Part shown: positions 50,247 to 59,700 of the stretch, one piece after another | How the letters are laid out: each line of letters starts with the position of its first letter | Position numbering within the stretch: position 1 is the first letter of the stretch | Source of the DNA: Pseudomonadota bacterium | Lineage (GTDB): Bacteria > Pseudomonadota > Gammaproteobacteria > Steroidobacterales > Steroidobacteraceae | NCBI GenBank assembly: GCA_023391815.1 | Contig: JAEWAF010000045.1 | Location: 68,452-132,451, forward strand | Direction: 5' to 3' | DNA length: 64,000 bases | Translations under genes and position numbers: made by a program | Notes under the pieces: generated by a model | The model's database searches: none | Seen by the model: the letters and a program-made list of their open reading frames with translations, nothing else | Told to the model about the DNA's origin: nothing

Positions 50247-51047
50247 CTAGTGCGTCATCGCGTAGAGAATGTAATCGATCGCGTATTTGTATGCGCGGTT
50301 CGTGTACAGCAACGAGTATTCCGGCACGTCGGCGTGCTCCCAGGCGTCGCCGAGATCCATGTTGAAGTTGATCACCACCATCAAGCGGCCGTCGTCGTCG
50401 TAAATGCCGCGCCAATGGGGCGTGTAGCCGTCCTTCTCGTAATTGCGACCGCTGTATAGCGATTGAATGCCGGGAATCTGCACGTGTTCGTTGATGTCGT
50501 ACGCGACATGAAACACGCCGTCGTCGGGAGGAATGTCGACGATGGCGCGATCCGGAAAAATCTGGTGCATGCCTTGAATGAACGTGGCCCACTCCAGGGT
50601 GCCGTGAAAGTCATCGACCATGAGGAAGCCGCCGCGTAACAGATATTCACGCAGCCGTGCCGCTTCCTCCTCGGACAACATCCAATGGCCGACTTCCACC
50701 GCGTAGATCCAGGGATGGTCGAACAGCGAGTCGTCCATGATGCTCAGATTCTTGCTCTCGTCCGCAGTATCGATCCGCGTGAGGCGCTTGATGCCGCGAA
50801 TCAGGTGTTGCTCGGCCTCCGGCCAGTCCGTCAGCCAGCGCTCCCGGCCGCCGAACAGGCTGGTGCCGGTGTACTGCAAACGTATGAACTGAAATTCTGC
50901 GTTCGGCCCGGTCGGACCGTTCACGGTGGTATCGGAGGCGAGCGCGGCGATGGGAATCGCGATCAGCGCGAGCAGCCGCCAGGTTGCCCGATCGAGGGCG
51001 CGCCGAAACAATGAGGGCGGCGAACTGCGGCTCATGCGAGGCACCAT
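50247..51047 (-). CDS. DUF4159 domain protein, secreted
   Basis: A 266-residue DUF4159 protein. The hydrophobic stretch near residues 22-38 is a signal peptide (cleavage near ALASD). The DUF4159 fold appears from about 50 (EFQFIRLQYTG, WLTDWPEAEQHLIRGI, GFLMVDDFHG, YTPHWRGIYDDDGRLMVVINFN), a Rossmann/glutamine-amidotransferase-like fold with unknown activity. In other bacteria the domain occurs near MoxR ATPase/VWA genes; none is adjacent here. The start at 51047 follows GAAGG at 8-bp spacing. Confidence 0.85.
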   Translation of the reverse strand: MVPRMSRSSPPSLFRRALDRATWRLLALIAIPIAALASDTTVNGPTGPNAEFQFIRLQYTGTSLFGGRERWLTDWPEAEQHLIRGIKRLTRIDTADESKNLSIMDDSLFDHPWIYAVEVGHWMLSEEEAARLREYLLRGGFLMVDDFHGTLEWATFIQGMHQIFPDRAIVDIPPDDGVFHVAYDINEHVQIPGIQSLYSGRNYEKDGYTPHWRGIYDDDGRLMVVINFNMDLGDAWEHADVPEYSLLYTNRAYKYAIDYILYAMTH

Positions 51048-51170
51048 GGCATCAACCTTCTCCGCTTGCAATGGGTTCCACGCCCCGGTGCGCAGGAGAG
51101 CAAAATCGCCACATCGCTCCATCTTCAGTATGCTGCGCGCGCCTCGACCCCGGGGCGACAGAGTTTCGCG

Positions 51171-52049
51171 ATGAGCTGGTTACGAATCGCCTTCGGCGCG
51201 CTGCTGCTGACGACGAACACCCTGATCCATGTGCCGCCGTTGCTGCTAGTGGCAGTGGTGAAAGCCATCCTGCCCCTGCGCCCTATCCGGCGCGTGTGCG
51301 ACTGGCTGCTGATGGCCATTGCCGCCAGCTGGATCGGTCTCAACACCGCCATGATTCGCGGCTTCACCAGCACCCGTTTCGTCTTCGACATCGACGCCCG
51401 GCTGCAACCCGACGGCCATTACCTGGTGCTGGCGAATCATCAGACCTGGGTCGATATCCCGGTGCTGCAGGCCGCGCTGAACCGGCGCGTGCCGCTGTTG
51501 CGCTTTTTTCTGAAGAGTCAGCTGTTCTGGGTGCCGCTGCTCGGGCTGGCGTGGTGGGCGCTCGATTTTCCCTTCATGAAGCGCTACTCGCGTCAGCAGC
51601 TGGAGAAGCGGCCGGAGCTGGCGGGGCGGGATATCGCCGCGACCCGGCGGGCCTGCGCGAAGTTCATGCACATTCCAGTGTCGGTGATGAACTTCGTCGA
51701 AGGCACGCGCTTCACGGCGGCCAAACATCGGCAACAGGCCTCGACGTTTCAGCATCTGCTCAAGCCCAAGGCGGGTGGCATCGCTTTCGTGCTGGATGCG
51801 ATGGGACGCGCGCTGCATTCGATTCTGGACGTGACCATCGTCTATCCCGACGGCCGGCCGACCATGCTCGATCTGTTCGCGAATCGAGTCCGCGAGGTGC
51901 GGGTGAATATTCGCGAGCGGCCGATTCCGCCCGAGCTGCTCGGTGGCGACTATCAGAACGATCCGGCATTTCGCGAGCGCGTTCAGAGCTGGTTGAACGG
52001 CGTGTGGATCGAGAAGGATCGGCTCATCACGCAGCTCCGCGCGGCTTGA
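51171..52049 (+). CDS. PlsC/YihG-type acyltransferase
   Basis: A 292-residue membrane acyltransferase. The conserved HX4D motif is His90-Asp95 in NHQTWVD, and a second motif EGTRF follows about 85 residues later. An N-terminal membrane segment (about 5-30) and further hydrophobic stretches fit a membrane-bound 1-acylglycerol-3-phosphate acyltransferase-type enzyme; the length and NHQTWVDIP variant resemble YihG. It probably transfers a fatty acyl chain to lysophosphatidic acid. The start at 51171 gives the hydrophobic N-terminus. Its stop is 1 bp from the stop of the convergent zinc-finger gene. Confidence 0.9.
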   Translation: MSWLRIAFGALLLTTNTLIHVPPLLLVAVVKAILPLRPIRRVCDWLLMAIAASWIGLNTAMIRGFTSTRFVFDIDARLQPDGHYLVLANHQTWVDIPVLQAALNRRVPLLRFFLKSQLFWVPLLGLAWWALDFPFMKRYSRQQLEKRPELAGRDIAATRRACAKFMHIPVSVMNFVEGTRFTAAKHRQQASTFQHLLKPKAGGIAFVLDAMGRALHSILDVTIVYPDGRPTMLDLFANRVREVRVNIRERPIPPELLGGDYQNDPAFRERVQSWLNGVWIEKDRLITQLRAA

Positions 52050-52050
52050 G

Positions 52051-52335
52051 TCAGCGCAGGTACTTCTCGGCCTCGTGCGGCACTTCCGCCGCTTCTTCAT
52101 CGACGAAGCACCAGGCCCAGCGCTCGTCCGGCTCGAACGACGCGATCACCGGATGATGGCTGTGCTGGAAGTGTTTGGTCGCATGTCGATTGGGTGAGCT
52201 GTCACAACAGCCCACGTGACCGCAGGTCAGGCACAGGCGCAGATGCACCCAGCTGCTGCCCGACTTCAGGCATTCCTCACACCCTTGCGTCTTCGGCGGC
52301 AGCGGCTTGACGTGGCCGATGTGTTCGCATGACAT
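52051..52335 (-). CDS. Stand-alone UBP-type zinc-finger protein
   Basis: A 94-residue protein made almost entirely of one ZnF-UBP domain: Cys/His pattern in GCEECLKSGSSWVHLRLCLTC, GHVGCCDSS, HATKHFQHSHHPV, with FEPDERWAWCF at the end. The eukaryotic domain binds the free C-terminus of ubiquitin. Bacteria have no ubiquitin, but small ZnF-UBP proteins exist in many; their ligand is unknown. The start at 52335 is the only one leaving just the domain. It is divergent from the GFA-family gene, with a 45-bp gap. Confidence 0.88.
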   Translation of the reverse strand: MSCEHIGHVKPLPPKTQGCEECLKSGSSWVHLRLCLTCGHVGCCDSSPNRHATKHFQHSHHPVIASFEPDERWAWCFVDEEAAEVPHEAEKYLR

Positions 52336-52380
52336 ACAGCTTCTCCGATGGAGTGCTATTGATACTGGACAGGAGTCGTC

Positions 52381-52776
52381 ATGACAACTCGCGTGGCCGC
52401 CTGCAATTGCGGACAGCTGAAGGTACATGCTCGCGGGGAACCGACCCGAATCTCGGTATGCCATTGCCTGGCGTGCCAGCGGCGCACCGGCAGCGTGTTC
52501 GGTATGCAGGCACGATTCGCGCGAGACAACATCCGTATCGAGGGCACGGCGAAACAGTGGGTGCGCGTCACCGACTCCGGCAATCGGTCCACGCAGTACT
52601 TCTGTCCGGAGTGTGGCGCGACGGTTTATTACAGCTTGAACACCGCGCCTGACGTGATCGCCGTGCCGGTGGGCGCGTTCGCCGACCCGAGCTTTCCAGA
52701 GCCGAAATTTTCGGTGTACGAAGAGCGCAAGCATGCGTGGGTACGCATGCCTGCGGGCGCGGAGTGTATGAATTAA
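52381..52776 (+). CDS. GFA-family zinc protein
   Basis: A 131-residue GFA (glutathione-dependent formaldehyde-activating-like) protein. Zinc-binding cysteines are in ACNCGQL, CHCLACQRRTGS and FCPECGATV. Family members have been annotated as formaldehyde-activating, but many lack that activity, so function is open. Its end overlaps the convergent glycine-zipper gene by 4 bp. Confidence 0.9.
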   Translation: MTTRVAACNCGQLKVHARGEPTRISVCHCLACQRRTGSVFGMQARFARDNIRIEGTAKQWVRVTDSGNRSTQYFCPECGATVYYSLNTAPDVIAVPVGAFADPSFPEPKFSVYEERKHAWVRMPAGAECMN

Positions 52777-53354
52777 CCCATTCGCCAGATGCCGTCGCCG
52801 TCACGGCAGGCACGGCCTTCGGAAGTCTTGCTCTTCTTGCCCGATGTGGCCTTGAGCTTGAACTTGCGACAGCTCTTGGACCCGTCGGAGCTCAGCGGCG
52901 TGAGCACGTAGTCGACATGCGTGCGATCGTTGATCCAATGCACGGGACGACCGACCTCGGCCAGTTCGAGCGCGTGGCCGAAGCAACCGCGATCCGCTTC
53001 GTCGAGGTCTTCACCAATCTCACGACCGATCAGGCCGCCGAGCACCGCGCCGGCGATGATGGCGACCGTACGAGCGTCGCCCTCGCCGATCTGCGAGCCG
53101 ATGGCGCCACCAGCGACCGCGCCGACGACGGTACCGATGGTCTTGCGATGGCACGAGCCCTCGCGCACGCCGTAATCACGTTCCCATTCGCGGCCTGTAT
53201 AGCCGACGTACTGGTGGTCATGGTGCCGATCGTGTTTCTTACGCCAACCGTGCGCCGGCGCATGATCCGGCGGATCGCTCAACACCGGTGAGCTGGCAAG
53301 AACGGACGCGCAGAGCAGGGCAGCGCAAGCTGCTTTGAACAGACGGTTGAACAT
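52773..53354 (-). CDS. Glycine-zipper 2TM secreted protein
   Basis: A 193-residue protein with signal peptide (about 1-26), a His/Asp/Arg-rich linker (about 35-50), and a glycine-zipper 2TM region (TVVGAVAGGAIGSQIGEGDARTVAIIAGAVLGGLIGREIGEDL, about 81-123; two G-x3-G helices). A short C-terminal soluble domain follows. Such proteins sit in the outer membrane or periplasm; the function is unclear. The start at 53354 puts the signal peptide first. Confidence 0.85.
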   Translation of the reverse strand: MFNRLFKAACAALLCASVLASSPVLSDPPDHAPAHGWRKKHDRHHDHQYVGYTGREWERDYGVREGSCHRKTIGTVVGAVAGGAIGSQIGEGDARTVAIIAGAVLGGLIGREIGEDLDEADRGCFGHALELAEVGRPVHWINDRTHVDYVLTPLSSDGSKSCRKFKLKATSGKKSKTSEGRACRDGDGIWRMG

Positions 53355-53474
53355 GGAGTGCCCCGGAGGCTTGTTGGAATGGTCGGCCAGGAGCGAATCA
53401 TACCGGTCCCATTCCCGGCGGACGATGCTGTCGCCAATCGCCGAATCCGAGGGGTCACTGCGTTGACCTGGCAA

Positions 53475-54401
53475 TCAAAAATTTGTGACCGCCTTCGCAG
53501 TCGTGGCATCTGCGGGTTGCGTGGGGCTGCTCACTGACTCCGCCAGCCGAAAGCCCACGGTGAAGTAGCCTTGGTCCTCGGGGCCGCGCAGACGGAACCG
53601 TTCTTCGAGGAACTCACCGGCATCGCCGTACGAGCCGCCGCGCACGACGTGATATCCAGGCGTCGGGCACGATTCGCGAGCGCTGCCGTCCTTCGGTGCG
53701 CCGTCGTAAGTATCGTGATAACAGTCGCGCTGCCATTCCCAAACGTTGCCGCGGAAATCATGCAAGCCGTAGCTATCGGCGGGGAAGCTGCCGACGGGCG
53801 CGGTCTGCATCCACTGATCTTTGCCTTCCACCTTGCCACCGCAGCATTCGACTTTGCCGATGTTGGCGTTGTCGTGCGTCACCGCGCGAGTACCGCCGTA
53901 GCTCGCGGTGCTGGCGATGTATTCCCATTCGGCTTCGGAGGGTAGGCGATAGTTGTGCCCGGTCTTGCGATTCAACCAATCGATGTAGGCCTGCGTGTCT
54001 TTCCAACTCACGCAGACCACGGGATGGTTCTCCGGCTGAGCGAAGCCGGGGCGTTCCCAGTTGCGCTCGGGATCGATGTACCAGCTGGTGCCCTCTTTAT
54101 AGATGTTGCATTTACGTTCGGAGACGTAACCGGTCTCGCGTGTGAATTCGCGAAACTCGCCGAGCGTGACTTCGTAGTTCGCCACCTTGAAAGGATGCTC
54201 GAGGGTCACGGTGTGCGTCGGCCCATCGATTTCGCCGTAGCCGCGATTCACGGTCTTGCCCATCTGGAACGTGCCGGCCGGCACGGTGACCATCGGCGGG
54301 CAGCGAGGGCAATCGTTCTTATTGTCCGAATGCGCGATCTGCGTGGTCGCGGCGAAGCCAACGATGGCTGTCCAAAGGCGCGCGTTGTTGTGTGCTCTCA
54401 T
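53475..54401 (-). CDS. Secreted SUMF1/FGE-fold protein without catalytic cysteines
   Basis: A 308-residue protein with signal peptide (about 1-25) and an FGE-sulfatase (SUMF1) domain: VPAGTFQMGK near the N-terminus, NHPVVCVSWKDTQAYIDWLNRKTG, LPSEAEWEY, GNVWEW and HVVRGGSYGD. In true formylglycine-generating enzymes two cysteines lie just after the RGGS block; here the segment (DAGEFLEERFRLRG) has none, so FGly formation is unlikely. It probably belongs to the broad non-catalytic SUMF1-like group. There is no sulfatase nearby. Confidence 0.87.
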   Translation of the reverse strand: MRAHNNARLWTAIVGFAATTQIAHSDNKNDCPRCPPMVTVPAGTFQMGKTVNRGYGEIDGPTHTVTLEHPFKVANYEVTLGEFREFTRETGYVSERKCNIYKEGTSWYIDPERNWERPGFAQPENHPVVCVSWKDTQAYIDWLNRKTGHNYRLPSEAEWEYIASTASYGGTRAVTHDNANIGKVECCGGKVEGKDQWMQTAPVGSFPADSYGLHDFRGNVWEWQRDCYHDTYDGAPKDGSARESCPTPGYHVVRGGSYGDAGEFLEERFRLRGPEDQGYFTVGFRLAESVSSPTQPADATTAKAVTNF

Positions 54402-54522
54402 CGGCGTCTCCCCAAAACACCGATCTTAGGCACAGCCGGTTCCGATCACCGGCGCGTTCTCGGAATGCGTCGGTGATCGAAGAGCACCGGTTTCTTGAGC
54501 GCACGGCCAATGCTGATCGAAC

Positions 54523-54549
54523 AAAAAAGCCCCGCGCGAGGCGGGGCTT
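54523..54549 (-). terminator. Intrinsic terminator of the PEP-CTERM gene
   Basis: On the minus strand AAGCCCCGC pairs with GCGGGGCTT around a 5-nt loop, followed by T6 (54523-54528 on the plus strand). It lies 30 bp after the stop of the PEP-CTERM gene and is a textbook intrinsic terminator. Confidence 0.9.
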
Positions 54550-54578
54550 CAATGTCGCGACGAATCGTCGTTGTTGTA

Positions 54579-55139
54579 TCAGGCTCTCTTGCGACGACGC
54601 GCAAGACCGGCGCCGAGCAGGCCCACGCCGAGCAGCGCAAGCGTGCCGGGCTCCGGGACAGTGGCCACGGTTCCGCGGCCATAGAGCTGCACGTGAGATA
54701 GTCCGCCCCCACGGTTGAACACGTTGACGAACTGCCAGGAGCCGCTCGTGACCGACGGATTCAGCAGATAGACGAACCACTCATCGGGTCGATTGCCGGT
54801 GCCGAACTTGAAGCCAATGGCGATCTCGCTCCAGGTGTCCCACAGGCTGGCGCCCAGTGAGAAGGTGCCGGTCGTGCCGTTCTGAGTGAAGCTGCCGCCC
54901 TCGATTCCGAGCAGGCCGGAGCCAGCGCCTTCGCCCCTCAGAAAGGCATCCGTCATGGTGTTGCCGTTGATGTTGCCGACCCCGGCGCCCAAGCACGAAG
55001 ATACTTGAGACGTATCGACGTACATGTGATTGACCGAGGCATCTTCGCACAGCAGTGGCGTCGCCGCCGCCGAGCCGAAGTAACTGAACGCCGAAAGCGC
55101 TAGCACGCTGGCGCTCAGGCGGATTGCTTTGAAACTCAT
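54579..55139 (-). CDS. PEP-CTERM exported protein
   Basis: A 186-residue protein with signal peptide (about 1-25) and a C-terminal PEP-CTERM sorting signal: VPEPGTLALLGVGLLGAGL then RRRKR, the tripartite tag recognised by exosortase. The middle (about 30-155) is a Gly/Ser/Thr-rich beta domain with two N-terminal cysteines. It is probably a cell-surface or exopolysaccharide-associated protein. GGGAGGGGAG lies just before the ATG. No exosortase or EPS genes are in the window. Confidence 0.9.
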   Translation of the reverse strand: MSFKAIRLSASVLALSAFSYFGSAAATPLLCEDASVNHMYVDTSQVSSCLGAGVGNINGNTMTDAFLRGEGAGSGLLGIEGGSFTQNGTTGTFSLGASLWDTWSEIAIGFKFGTGNRPDEWFVYLLNPSVTSGSWQFVNVFNRGGGLSHVQLYGRGTVATVPEPGTLALLGVGLLGAGLARRRKRA

Positions 55140-55328
55140 CTCCCCCTCCCAAGTACTCGACACGATCGCAGACAAGCAAGGCTCGTGCCTGTTGAGTAAG
55201 CAATTGATAGTGGTGCAGGCGAGTCGGAGCATCGGCTGAAGAGTGTAAAGCGCATCGCCACGAGCATAATGCGTCCGGCGCGTTTTATCTTAGTGCCGCT
55301 TAGGGGAAAAGCTGCATCTCGCAATGTC

Positions 55329-56009
55329 TCACACGCGCTTCAACAACCACAGCGGCAGCGTGACGCGATCTACAAATCCGAGGCGGACATACAAAGCACG
55401 CGCGCGAGTGTTTGTTTCGTTGACGTGCAGGAACGGCACGATGCCGCGCTTCAACTGTTTCGCGACGAGGAGATTGATCAAGCGCGCGGCGTAACCGCGT
55501 CCGGTGAACTCGGGATGGGTGCAGACCGCGCTGATCTCTTCATAGCCTGGTACTTTCATGCGCTCGCCCGCCATCGCGGCGAGCTGCCCGTTGCGACGAA
55601 GGCCGAAGTATTCGCCCATCTCGGGAGTGCGACGGCGAAAGTAGCCCGGGAACACCAGCGCGGTGAGTCCCATCATGTCGGGCGTGTCGGCGTCGGCCAG
55701 CGGCGAGATGTCGGCTGTGTCCTCGTCGGGGGCGGGAGCATCGTCGCGCCAGATCATCTGCACGATGTTGCCGGAGCCGAGCAGTTCCCAGCCACGGTCG
55801 AGCTTGGGGGTGACGCTGACGATGTTGACGATCTCCCCGGGAGCAACCAGCTCGGCCAGTGCTTCAGCCGCGGCGGTCGAGGGCTCCGGCGTGGCGATGA
55901 AGGGCGCGACTTCGGCCGGGTAACGTTTGGCGATCGGCCCGCCGATGGCAAAGTGCGCTTGAGCGGTGGTCAGGGCGGACCAGATGGGGTTGTTCAGTGC
56001 TTCCGTCAT
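55329..56009 (-). CDS. FR47-like/GNAT N-acetyltransferase
   Basis: A 226-residue acetyltransferase. An N-terminal non-conserved half (about 1-105) precedes a GNAT domain with ICTHPEFTGRGYAARLINLLVAK (here VCTHPEFTGRGYA) and a NTRARALYVRLGF motif, as in the FR47/GCN5-related group. Substrate unknown. The start is the first in-frame ATG and gives a plausible N-terminus. Confidence 0.87.
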   Translation of the reverse strand: MTEALNNPIWSALTTAQAHFAIGGPIAKRYPAEVAPFIATPEPSTAAAEALAELVAPGEIVNIVSVTPKLDRGWELLGSGNIVQMIWRDDAPAPDEDTADISPLADADTPDMMGLTALVFPGYFRRRTPEMGEYFGLRRNGQLAAMAGERMKVPGYEEISAVCTHPEFTGRGYAARLINLLVAKQLKRGIVPFLHVNETNTRARALYVRLGFVDRVTLPLWLLKRV

Positions 56010-56152
56010 GCCACAATTTTATCCCGGCCGGCGTTTTCGATCACCGGGACACACGCATGATTCATGCGACCATCGGAACGACGCAGCTGCCGCGAATCCG
56101 CCGAAGGGCTAAGCTGTCGGGCACCACGAACGATAACTCCGGAAGGACACCC

Positions 56153-56632
56153 ATGTTGATTCGCAATCGGATCGGATCGAGAGCCATCGCCGGCGCGCTG
56201 GCGCTGCTGGCCGCCGTGAGCAGCGGTGCCGCCGAGAAGCCGCAATTCCTGAATTCGCCGCGAGCGCTGGAGCTCGATCGGCCGTTCTCGGAGGCGGTGC
56301 ATGCGGGGGACTTTTTGATTCTCTCCGGTCAGATCGGCGAAGACCCGGCTACGGCCAAGTTGGCGCCGGGAGGCATCGAAGCGGAGTCGCGCCAGGTGTT
56401 GGCGAACGTGAAGCGCGTACTCGAAGCGAACGGCGCAACGATGAGCGACGTCGTGAAGTGCACCGTCTTCCTCGCAGACATCGCGGAGTGGGCCGCCTTC
56501 AACGAAGTTTATCGTGAGTTTTTCAAGAAGCCGTATCCGGCGCGGAGCGCGTTGGGCGCCAGCGGACTCGCCATGAATGCGCGAGTTGAGTTGGAGTGCA
56601 TGGCTTACGTTCCTCAGAAGCGCGGCCGCTGA
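56153..56632 (+). CDS. Secreted RidA/YjgF-family protein
   Basis: A 159-residue Rid-family protein with an N-terminal signal-like segment (about 1-27, AGALALLAAVSSGAAE), unusual since most RidA proteins are cytoplasmic. The fold starts near VHAGDFLILSGQIGED, and the conserved arginine is in ARVELECMAYV. RidA hydrolyses reactive 2-iminoacids; a periplasmic member may have another role. The start at 56153 follows GGAAGGA at good spacing. Confidence 0.85.
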   Translation: MLIRNRIGSRAIAGALALLAAVSSGAAEKPQFLNSPRALELDRPFSEAVHAGDFLILSGQIGEDPATAKLAPGGIEAESRQVLANVKRVLEANGATMSDVVKCTVFLADIAEWAAFNEVYREFFKKPYPARSALGASGLAMNARVELECMAYVPQKRGR

Positions 56633-56675
56633 GTTTCATTGGGGCGCATCGCCGGTACGGAGGTGCGTCGACCGC

Positions 56676-56727
56676 GTCGCCGAGGTGGGGGTACCTCGGC
56701 GACTCTGCGGCGGTGGCAAGCCGCCGC
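56676..56727 (+). terminator. Two strong hairpins between convergent genes
   Basis: A perfect 11-bp stem (GTCGCCGAGGT/ACCTCGGCGAC, 56676-56703, 6-nt loop) is followed at once by a 7-bp GC stem (GCGGCGG/CCGCCGC, 56707-56727) and a pyrimidine-rich run containing short T runs. It sits between the convergent rid gene and the amidohydrolase gene, probably ending transcription from the left. Confidence 0.65.
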
Positions 56728-56756
56728 TTTCCCCTCTCTTCTCCTTGCCCAACCTC

Positions 56757-59700
56757 TTATTCTTTCTGCCAGTACAGCGGCGCCAGCTTACGCTGCCCCG
56801 TAATCTTCTCCGTGAGTGTCCCGCCCTCATAAATCCGTCCGTTCTGAATCACGAACGAAATATCGTCCGTCACTCGAATATCCTCGAGCGGATTGCCATC
56901 GAGCACGAGCAGATCCGCCAGCTTGCCCGCTTCGATCGAGCCGAGATCCTTGTCGAAGCCCATGTACTGCGCCGGCTGAATGGTCGCCGTCTGCAGCGCC
57001 TGCAGGGGTGACATGCCGCCCATCACGAAACCCCACATCTCCCAGTGCGAGCCCAAGCCTTCGCGCTGGCCATGCGCGCCGATGTGCACGGACACGCCGA
57101 GCTCCATCAGCTTCTTCGCGTTCGCAGCCGAATCGAGAATCGGTTGATAGTCTGTCTTCGGCGCCATCTGGCGGCGAACGGAACGAGGCTGCACGATGTG
57201 GGGCGGCACGTACTTCGACAGCAGCGGATGCGCCCAGACATCCGACTCCTGGTAGAACATGAACTCCGCTCCCGGCCCGCTATAAGTCACAACCAGGGTC
57301 GGTGTGTAACCGACGCCGGTCTTCGGCCAGAACTGCAGGACGTCGTCGTAGAAATGTTGGGGTGGGTTGTTGTGCTCCAGGCCGGTGTTGCCGTCCGCGA
57401 TGATGGTCATGTCCATCGGATACAGCGAGCCTCCTTCGGCGACCACCATCATGCCGTTCTCACGCGCGGCGGTGACGACCATCTGTCGCTGTTCGCGACG
57501 AGGCTGGTTGTAATTCTTCACCGAAATCGCGCCTTGAGCTTTCAGACGTTGGATGTGATGGCGGGCGTCGTCGATGTTGCCGATGTCCGCGAGGCCCTCG
57601 GAACGAGCGCCATACACCACGTCACCGGTCGAAAAGATGCGCGGCGCGGGCACGAGGCCGGCGCGTTGATACTCGGCGGCGGCGAAGACTTCGGTGGCGT
57701 TGTTCGAGGGATCGTGGATCGTGGTGACACCCAACCCAAGGTGCGCGAGGGCCGACCAGTTCTGTTGAGGAACGAGGTCTTCGACACCTTGCGGGCCGTG
57801 CGCGTGAATGTCGATCAGTCCGGGCATCACGGTCTTGCCGGCCAGATCTAAACGCTGAGCGTCGGCTGGAATCTGCACGGAACTTGCCGCGCCGACGGCG
57901 GCGATACGGTTGTTGCGAATCACGATGACGCCGTTGTCGATCACTTCATCGCCCTTCATCGTGATGATGCGCGCACCGGTGAGCGCTACGACGCCAGTGG
58001 GTTTATCGGCGGGGCGCGAGCTGCCGAGATCGGCGATGCGTTGGCCATAAACGGGAGCGGCCTCGGTGCCGCTGGCAGTCGCCGTCGGGAAGAGGGCCGA
58101 CATTTCACCGCGATACAAAGAGGGACCGAGCGTCCACGTCAGCGTGTCGCCGTCGGTCCAGTTCAAATAATCGCCGCCGACTTCCGACGCGCGCACCACA
58201 CGCACCGACTTCGTTTTCGGCGAGAGATCGAGCGTGCCGCCCGGCGGCATCGGCACGACGTAGACATGGAAGTTCTCGCGAAAGGCCACATACTCACCAC
58301 TCGGCGACACTTCGATGCGGCTCGCATAATTCGAGCGCGCATGGACGCGACGATCCCGACCTTGAGCATCGACGCTCACCAACTGATGCGCGGGCTCGGC
58401 TTCTTTCGCCGGCTCGGCGTCTTCGGTGTAGTAAATCCGATCGGACGAATCCACGAAGTGCGGGTTGCGACCCGTATCAGTGAGCTTCTGCAACTCGCCG
58501 CCGGCCGTCGCCACCCGATACAGGCCGGGCGCGACCGACCAATTCGCTGAGGTGAGAGTGCCGCCGGCCGCGCGTTGCACGACGATGGCATCGCCTTTCG
58601 GCGTGAAGCGAGGTTGATAGTAGTGACCGGGCTGCTTCGTCACGACGCGTGACTTGCCGCCACCGGCGCCGACGACGCGGATCTCGCCGAGCGTGGCGTC
58701 GTTCCAGCGTACGAACACGATGTTCTTTCCATCGCGCGACCAGGAGGGAAACAGCTCGAACGCATTGTCGGCATCACTGGTGAGTTGGCGTGCGCTGCTC
58801 CCGCCGACGTCGCGAATCCACAGACGACCAAACGACTCATACACGACGCGCTGTCCGTTCGGCGACACGGTCGCGAAGCGCACCATGCGTGCTTGCACCT
58901 GATCGGGAGCGACATCGACTTGGAAGCGAGGCGGAGCGATCGACGCGCGGGTGCCTGTGACATGGAACGGAATGTCATGGACCGCGAGTGCGGCGAGGTC
59001 CAGACGCTTGATGGCGCCGCCGGCCCAGAACACGAGCGACTTGCTGTCGGGCGTCCAGTCCATGCGCGGATACAGACCATTGATCGCCCATGTTTCCTGC
59101 ATGTCGCGATCGAGATCGGCGTACACCAGCTTGATTTCGCCGGAGCGCAGGTCTTGCGTGTACAGCGCGGTCTTCAATGCTTCGGGCGTGCGAAGGCGAC
59201 GGATGAATGCGAGATAGCGGCCATCTGGCGAGGGCGTCGGACGAACGGCGCCGCCCGGGCCGGTCACTGCGGGGGATATTTCGCCACTGGCGAGATCGAG
59301 GCGCTTGATCGAGAACACCTCGCCATTCACGTCTTGAGCATAGGCGAAGCGATTGCCGGGCGTGGTGTTCTGGGTGTAGTACAGATATTTGCCGTCGGGC
59401 GAGAACGTCGGTTCGCCGAGCTCTTTCTGATAGTCCTCGTTCGGACGCTTGACGACCTGCACGCCCTCGCCGCCGTCGACGTTGTATATCCAGATTTCGC
59501 CCGTGCCCAGCGAGCGACGGGTGGTGAAATGTTTCCGGCCGGCCACGTAACGACCGTTGGGATGCCAGGCCGGGTCGTTCAACAAACGAAAATCTTCCTT
59601 GGTGAGCGGGCGGAGCGCATTGCCGTTGCGATCCATCAACCACAGGTTGTCGCCGCCGGCGCGATCGGAGGTGAAAACGATGCTGTTGCCGTCGGGCGAG

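Noticed and set aside
53475..54401. A true formylglycine-generating enzyme with sulfatase maturation role
   Set aside because: The catalytic cysteine region has no cysteines, and no sulfatase is encoded nearby.
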